Shown here: in pieces, positions 57,317-64,000 of the stretch
Layout: every line of letters starts with the position of its first letter
How positions within the stretch are numbered: position 1 is the stretch's first letter
Assembly (NCBI GenBank): GCA_033060915.1
Contig: CM065385.1
Span: 19,807,001 to 19,871,000, forward strand
Direction of reading: 5' to 3'
Length of the DNA: 64,000 nt
Source of the DNA: Euryodendron excelsum
Lineage: Eukaryota; Streptophyta; Magnoliopsida; Ericales; Pentaphylacaceae
Position numbers and translations under genes: made by a program
The notes under the pieces: model-generated
Told to the model about the DNA's origin: nothing
Database searches by the model: none
Seen by the model: only the letters and a program-made list of their open reading frames with translations

Positions 57317-59279
57317 TAGATGCCCCTTGTAGAGACTCTGATCCTCTTTTGCCCCTTATCCCTGAGTTATATTTATGTTAGATAGTTTTATTCTAACATT
57401 TTATGCAAACATGGATATTTACAATACTTATATGCATGGATAGACAGATACGTTTATGATCTTTACAGCTAGGCATATGATCAGATGCATGTGATGTATG
57501 ATGATGTTAGATATTTATTACATGAGTTGATGTTGGTGGCTTCTATTTCTGCAGGAAGTTATGCCCTATGTGTGCAAAGCCCATGCTAAATTTTTTTTTT
57601 ATTTTATGCACAGGTTAGAAATATGTTAATAGAATGACACAGGATGCCGTTAGACTTGTAGTCCTGGGAATGGTAACTCCCTCCTCTTTGGGGATTTAGC
57701 CTCTCCTCTGGCTCAACCCTACCTTGATTGGATGATAGCACTTCACACCTTTCTCAACCTCTTAATCGCCTCCCACCTTCTATCTTAGGGTTAGTGTATA
57801 AGGTTATTGGGTTGAGACTCTCGACTCTCGGGGTTTTAGCAACAACTTACCTGACCTTTGGCAGAGCAATAAGTGGCCAGTCATTTCAATCCGAGAAGAC
57901 TTTGTTTAGGACCGTAATGTAGGCTAGGTTATGGGGTTTTTTAAACAACAGGATATGCAGGCTCAAATTTGATGTTGTTTTCGATATGGTTTGGATCCAT
58001 ACCATCCTTGACTACTTTTCAGTAAGATTAGCATCCTTCTTTAGCTTTGGCAGCGTGTCTAGCTCATTTAGATCAAGCAATCTACTTTCAATCAGAGGGG
58101 ACTTTAATAGGGTTGTAATGTAGGCCATGGTTTCGGAGTTTTGCAAGAAAAGGGTAAAGGCTCGAACCTATTATTTCTACTGGGTTTCCTCGTAACCTAG
58201 GATCACCTTTAAACTTCCTTCTTGCTTTTGACCATATACTTCTCAGGGTGAAAATGACCTTGTTCCTTCACTCTTTCTATATACTTCTTGAGATAAACAT
58301 GGCTTTCTTTTCTTTCAATCCTCTTATTATGTCTTTGAAGATGACTCCATCATGATTTTCTTTAGGCCTTTCCTTAAAGGAAAATATATATATATATATA
58401 TATTTTTGGCCTCTTGTCCTTTGGCAACTCCTTTCCTTTGCTTGTTCTTTCTATTCCTTTATGAAATGAATAATTCTTTAACCCTTTTCCCTTAGATCTT
58501 TTCCTTGGCAGTTCAATATACCTAATGTGGGCGGTGATCCTTAGGCTGGGGTTTTGTTAAGAAAGGATAGGTGGCTCAACGGGTTTGGCAAGGGGTTGCT
58601 TTTAACTGTATGAGAAATGAAATGAGGGCCTCTCTTCACTTTGAATTAGATTGCTTGATCCATAGAGTTTTCAACACTATCCTAGCATGATAGAGGTGGA
58701 CACCACTCCTAGAGTTCTCAACTATTGTCTGCCCCAATGTGGGGAGGACAGTCTTGGATCAGGGTTGACGAAGAAAATTTTCGCTTTTCGCTAGGCACTA
58801 GGGGTTAAGCAAAGGGAATATGAGCACATTTGTTCATTTATTTAGTTATTTATTCTTTATATGTGGGGAAATAAAAGATGGCTCCTCTTCATTTTGATAA
58901 ACTGGCCACACATCGCTTAGCTTCGGAGTCCTGCAAGTGCTACATTTGGGTAGTATCTTCACTCATCTTTATCCTCTCTCTGTGGAAAGCTAACCATTTG
59001 GCGAGTGGTTAACTCATGCTACCATCCCTTCAAGTTGGATCATTCCATAAGATAAACCATGCCCCTTGCGTAGAAAGTAGTCACTATTCCCCAAGGAAGA
59101 CAAGACAACAACAATGGAATAAAAGACTGTCATTTGATTATTATTATTTTTACGGAAAGCATAAAGTTCTTAAGCAATAAGAAAATGTAAACATTAATTT
59201 AAAGATAGAAAGTGAAAGGGATAGAAAGAAAGTGGGTGGAAACACCCCTCTCTTGTACGCTTATGCAAGGAACCCCTTT
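57317..59279. other. Spacer between the antisense PMD gene and gag; no pol
   Basis: Almost 2 kb where protease, reverse transcriptase, RNase H and integrase would be expected in an autonomous Tat element. I see no catalytic motif on either strand. It holds an (AT)n run at about 58388-58406 and two similar segments (TTTCAATCCGAGAAGAC near 57883 and TTTCAATCAGAGGGGAC near 58086, each followed by GTAATGTAGG). Possible 3' end of the PMD transcript lies just after 57316. Confidence 0.6.
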
Positions 59280-61286
59280 TTAGTACGGCTTTGGGACAAT
59301 TCCCACATCTTCGATGCTCCATTCGCGACTTGGATCCTCGGCTAAGGTGAGATAGGCAAAGGCTTTTCCTATAGCTCCACAGACGTTAACACTGTTGATG
59401 CGGTTGTCAGCCTCCTTCTTGTTCTTTGCAGCGGGTTCTTCTGTAAACAGGGTGACCAGCTCGCCCCCTTCCAATTCGAATGGCTCTGCTTGTTCTCTTG
59501 ACTCCTCTAGCTCCCAACCCATGTCTTCATAGTTGTACTCAGCTGCGAGCCAAGGGTTTTCTAGTAAGTTACGTTCCGCCATGGCATACCTTGGATGCAG
59601 AAACTTAGCACCCCATCCATTAACCACTGTGTTCTCGATTATCCCGTCCTCCAAAAATATTGGCTCCTCAATGGGCCAGTCAGAAGCATCAAGCACCTCC
59701 TCGGGGTTATAAAGATAAATCGGGCACAATGGGAGATCTTCCTTCCAGTCACTTTCTTCATCGGCCTCCCAATCGCCCTTATAACCTTCGGCCTCAAGCT
59801 CGTCGATTTCTCCCTCACCTTCCATCTTTACTAGTATCATATTGACGGTGTGATCCGACAGAGGGTTAGCAGTCACATTGGGAGTGGGAGCAGGTTTTAC
59901 CGGTTGCAGATCAATGGTCTTATTGTCAATCAGGTCTTGGATCTTGTGCTTGAGAGCAAAGCAGCTTTCGGTGTCGTGCCCCTGGCCACCTAAATGATAT
60001 TCACATGTAAGAGCGGCATTAAAGGTTGGGGGCAGAGGGCTTGGCAACGGGCGAGCAGGTACAGGCTTCAAGATGTTGTTTTTCAGAAGGCTATGGTAAG
60101 CCTCAGTTTGGGTGCAGGCTAAGGCGTCGAAGGTACGGATGCATCTAGCAGGTCTATTAAAGTTGGGTCATGCCCCATCAGGGCCATAGTTAGGGGTTGG
60201 AGCAGGCATGGTCAAGGTGGGTAAGGGCAGGACTTGGGGTGATTGGAGCGGGGGTCGGTATTGGAGTGGTTTGCTAGGCAGAATAGCAGACACTTCATTT
60301 TCCTTCCGGATCGTGCCCCTTGTAGTAGCCACCTTCTTGGCTAAGTTGGCAGTATTTTCTCCAGTCTTAGCATAGGGACTTGTAATTCTTCCTGTCTTGA
60401 GGCCATTTTCTATCATCTCTCCCTGCATGATAAGCTCGGAGAAGCTTTTTCCTACGCTTGTGCAGAGCTTCTCGTAAAATATACCTTGAAAAGTATGTAC
60501 AAACAGTTGTACATACTCCTTCTCCTCCAGCGGGGGGTTTACTTATGCAGCGGCCTCCCTCCATTTCAGGGCATAGGCTTTAAAGCTCTCCTTCTCACCC
60601 TTGCTCATCGTCATCAAGGACCATCGATCAGAAGTGAGGTTGATGTTGTGACGATATTGGGCTTTGAATGCATTGACTAGCTCCATCCAGGTTATGATCT
60701 TCCTTAAGTCCAGACGAGAGAACCATTGCAAAGCCAACCCTGTGAGGCTGTGTTGGAATAATTGCATGAGGAGCTTCGGGTCGTTGCCATGTCCACTTAG
60801 CGCTCCAGCGTATAGGCGAAGATGAGCAACGGGGTTACTGGTACCATCGTACTTCTGAAAGTCAGGCATTTTAAACTTAGCAGGTCTCGGATGGTCAGGG
60901 AAGAAACAGAGTTCATCATAGAAAGTGAATCCATAAGCATCGTGGTCATGGAGACTTCGCAATGAATCCTCCAACCCTTGGATTTTCAGACTGAAAGGGT
61001 CCAGAGGGGCCTTCTTTATGACGGGTGAAAGCAATATGGTCTCTTCTTCTTCAGTGTTGACCCCTTTGGCATATTCCTTAATCCTCCCAGCATTGTCAGA
61101 CTAAAGCATGATCCTCGGATTAGCGGGCTCCGGGTCCTTGGATGAAGTCATAGATGATGATGGGACCGCAGTAGCATCTTTCATGGGCAGAGTTTGAATG
61201 AGTTTGAGCATCTCATCCATCTTAGTCCTCATTTTGTTAACTTCCTCTCGAGAGACTTGAGAGGATTCTTCAGGGTTAGCAGCCAT
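59280..61286 (-). pseudogene. Tat/Ogre-type gag with three nonsense codons
   Basis: A continuous minus-strand frame from ATG 61286 (MAANPEESSQVSREEVNK) to the stop at 59280, 668 codons, with stops only at 61101-61103 (TAG), 60543-60545 (TAA) and 60168-60170 (TGA). In order: a short coiled coil (MRTKMDEMLKLIQTL); the retrotransposon gag core from about 60885 with FKMPDFQKYDGTSNPVAHLR, LTGLALQWFSRL and YRHNINLTSDRWSLMTM; a Pro-rich linker; then a zinc-knuckle-like CEYHLGGQGHDTESCFALKH (C-X2-H-X5-H-X4-C, about 60010) followed by KIQDLID, typical of Tat/Ogre gag. An acidic C-terminal region ends in GIVPKPY. An open GTG-started extension reaches 61337, but the ATG is preferred. No pol follows. It would form the virus-like particle shell. 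Confidence 0.85.
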
Positions 61287-62843
61287 TAATGATGCTCTTT
61301 GCCGGGTGATAATGGGATCCTTAGGTGGATGTTGCACTTTCTTGGGAGCAATGTTGACTCAGTGCAAGGCGACTTCCGTGAACAGAAATAGAAGAGGAAG
61401 AAAGAAAAAGACAAAAACACACGTCCCAAGTCAGTTTCTGGTTTTTAGAAAGCTGTATGCAATGCATGTTCTAGGGTGCCCCTTTTTAGGAGGGAAACTA
61501 GTCATAATGTATGGCTCACTTTTGGAGATAGGGGATTTGCCCTTGTATGCAGACACCTTACCGTCAGGGAGGAACCTTCAGTCATTCATGCATTCATTCA
61601 TAAAAATAAAGAAGTACATTAAATTTTGGGTTTGAGATACAAAAGAATTGAAATACATTTTAATAGGGGGAGGGGGAACATCTTCCTTTGGACTTCCACC
61701 TATCTACTTTTACAAAAGGGAAAACCTAAACTACTCTTGAGTCTTCGGATCCGCCTTCGTTGGATTTGATGTCGAGGAGGACGCTGAGAGACCTTGTTGA
61801 TTGATTGCCCCTTGTCTTCTTGGCAACCCTATCTCTGTGAGCATAGAGGGATTGGGGCCCCTCTTATGAAATGGATTGGTTTGCATGCCATGAGTCCTTT
61901 AGGGTTACGTGGGAACCCTTAGGGTTTGGGTAGGTTTAATGCAAGGGAGAGTGACTTTGGTGCCACTCTCAATAGGTTGATCATATGCATGAGAATGCAT
62001 TGACTTGAGTTACTTGGAACTCTTTTCTTGACATGGGGTATTTGAATGCATGAACATGGATGCAAAGAGTGTAAGGAGAGAGAATGCAGTAGCAAGATAA
62101 ATGTGCATGCATGAGCAGTTAAACAGGCATTATAACAGTATGAATACAGTCAGTATAACAGCAAGAATAAGCAGGTATAAATGAAAGTAAGAGCAGTCGC
62201 CCTTTCCTCCGTGATTTTGAAAACGGTGCTCGTGTCTTAAATCCGGCAGAGGTTCGGCTATGCATGGTGTCTATATGAGTATGAGGTTGAGGGCTGATTA
62301 ATGCGTCCTAGAAAGGCTCAGTCCCCGGATCTTCAAATCTAGGCCCACTCCCCGAGGTGGTGCCATGATCGGTTGGTGATCCGAGTGGGGGAACCATCAA
62401 GAGGCTGTAGGCGAAGAAACTGACGCAACATCTTGCCCACAACCAATATACCGTTCCCCCTTTCTAACTAGAAAGGACATATCAGGGTATGCAAGTATGC
62501 AGAATACAAGTGCACATGCAGTGTGTGTGTGATTTTTAAAAGTGGAGGAAAGGGCCCAACAACTCCCATTCATCCTGTACATCACATTCATGCAAAGCAG
62601 TTAATAAAATTTAAACAGAATGTGTACCTACAAAACAAAGATGCAAGTGTTATTATGTGGATGACAAACATAATACAAGATAATATGAATGCATGTTTTT
62701 TGAAAACAATTTTGAAAATTTAGTTTTGAAAATTTAAAGTGCATAGGATTGAACCAAATTAATTGAAGACTCTACAGGGGTGAAGGGTAAAGAGACATGA
62801 TTACGGCCTAACCCTCTAAGTGGTCCCTAGTGGAGTCGCCAGC
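61287..62843 (-). mobile_element. Leader of the gag/PMD element
   Basis: Read leftwards from the LTR to gag. Matches 5539-7223 and 1-828, with the conserved GC-rich block at about 62310-62460. No coding region is supported. This is the only copy in the window with PBS, leader and gag in continuous order, and it fixes the orientation of the whole family. Confidence 0.8.
62822..62841 (-). promoter_or_regulatory. Intact primer binding site, tRNA-Arg
   Basis: Minus strand TGGCGACTCCACTAGGGACC, two bases after the LTR end. Pairs over most of its length with the 3' end of plant tRNA-Arg(ACG) (…CCAGTGGAGTCG plus CCA), the primer used by Ogre/Tat elements. Confidence 0.8.
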
Positions 62844-64000
62844 TGTCGCGCCCAGATTTTTCGCACTCTAGGAATACTCACATAAGCGGGAAAAATGTTG
62901 TACTCTTTCGTTAGAACTCACCCTCCTAGAAGAATGAGTGCGACTAGGTTGGAATTAAAAAATTGGTTTGAATAAAGGGCTTTTGGAAAAAGATTTGGAG
63001 TCGCCACCTAACTTGATTAAGGTGAGTTAGGTCACCTAAAAACTAAGAATAATCTGAAGACTACACTTAGGGTTTTGGAAAACAATTTCTAAAAACATCC
63101 TCAAAAAAGGGTTTTTAAGAAAAATTGGTTGTTTGGCAACCTTTGGAAAACATTTAGCCCTTTTTAGAAAAATAACTCCTTTTGGTTTTTGAAATCAATG
63201 ATCTAGGTTCGGAGGTTGGTTACGTGTAGGGAAGACGCATTAAGCCATCACCTTATCCCGCCCTTTCGGTACCTACATGTCAATTTACCCTAGATTCACC
63301 TATGAGAGTCTTTAACTAACTAATGTTCAATCCCATCCACTTTGAAAAACAATGTTTTGAAAGGAAATGATGCATGATATGCAAGTGCAATAGAAGAGAG
63401 AAGTTGGAAGATAGATTTGGAAAGAGACTGATTTGAAATTGATTTGATTTGGAAACAGATTTGAAATTGGATAGATTTGAAATTGAAAAGTTTTGGAAAT
63501 TGAAAGTAGAGATTTGAAAGTAGAAATTGGAAATTGAAAATTTGAAAATAGATCGGAGATTTGGAAAGATTTTGGAATTTGGAATGTGGAAAATATGGAG
63601 GAATTTGAAATTTGAAAGTAATTGTGACCGCACCTATGAAGGTTGCCTACGTATCCTTTTGGAGGAATCAAGTCAGTCATAGTTCGGACAAGAGTCCGAT
63701 TGAAAATAGAATGTTTGATTAGAAGAAAGAGATTGAATTGAAAATTGAATTTGATTTGAAATTAGAAGAGGAGATTGGAAATTGAAATTGAGAAGATTGG
63801 ACTTTGATTGGAAGATTTGAAAAGATTTGATTTTGAAAGACTTGGTTTTAGGAAACCTAGACTTAGGAAAGAGAGGATTTAGAAAGGACTTGAAATCAAG
63901 AAAGACTGGATTTGACTTGGAAAGATTTTGAAAAATAATTGACTTGAATATTAGACTTGGAAGATTGGAGAAAAATTGGAATTAGGAAAGGTTCGAATTT
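62844..64000 (-). mobile_element. 5' LTR of the gag/PMD element, 3' end only
   Basis: Starts at GGGCGCGACA (62844 on minus) and runs off the right edge. Contains the inverted repeat TCACCTAACTTGATTAAGG, the CCTACACGTAACC marker and the beginning of the G-poor array (from about 63720). Subtype cannot be told because U3 is outside. Confidence 0.85.

Noticed and set aside
59595..59845. Plus-strand frames opposite gag
   Set aside because: Shadows of the gag reading frame; gag shows the recognisable motifs.
62822..62841. Possible tRNA gene because of tRNA-Arg similarity
   Set aside because: Only the 3' end complement is present next to an LTR; it is a primer binding site.

Overview
The window looks like intergenic DNA from a large plant nuclear genome (angiosperm; species not determinable from sequence). 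No ordinary host gene, rRNA, tRNA or bacterial-type feature is supported. Nearly every base belongs to LTR retrotransposons stacked inside one another. The dominant family is a Ty3/gypsy element of the Tat/Ogre type. Its LTRs are 4.6-5.4 kb, begin TGTAAGCACCC and end GGGCGCGACA. The primer site TGGCGACTCC... matches the 3' end of plant tRNA-Arg, and the polypurine tract is AAAAAGAGGGGCAGC. Seven long LTR copies, one 204-bp stub and one LTR running off the right edge are present. They fall into two U3 subtypes, called A and B here. LAYOUT: 1-828 leader; 829-5538 LTR A1 (-); 5539-7223 leader; 7224-12181 LTR A2 (-); 12182-14675 3' region with an antisense DUF7745-like gene; 14676-19308 LTR B1 (-); 19309-22443 3' region with a second antisense DUF7745-like gene; 22444-29073 an unrelated LTR remnant split by solo LTR A3 (+, 22814-28192, target duplication ATAGC); 29074-33867 LTR B2 (+); 33868-35697 Athila pol (-); 35698-42025 Tekay/Del chromovirus LTR and pol (-); 42026-44278 Copia (Sirevirus-like) LTR and 3' region (-); 44279-48016 truncated LTR A4 (-); 48017-54197 LTR A5 and its 3' region (-); 54198-64000 a gag-only Tat element with stub 3' LTR, antisense PMD gene (+), gag (-), leader, tRNA-Arg primer site and the start of its 5' LTR. 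HOW THE PARTS WORK: each Tat element is a two-promoter unit. The LTR promoter drives gag on one strand. A separate promoter just inside the 3' LTR drives a spliced accessory gene (PMD or DUF7745-like) on the other strand. Both promoters carry the same unusual cis-module: 25-bp hyphenated palindromes (11-3-11), repeated at exactly 38 bp in the best copies, upstream of a TATA box. The palindrome core is GGCGCCACT in subtype A and GGCGCATGT in subtype B, and within each element the LTR version and the antisense-promoter version match. This is the best candidate for an undescribed system: a transposon-encoded, subtype-matched bidirectional promoter code. All coding regions are broken. In gag and in the PMD gene the reading frame is intact and every lesion is a nonsense codon explicable by C-to-T change, as expected from decay of methylated DNA.
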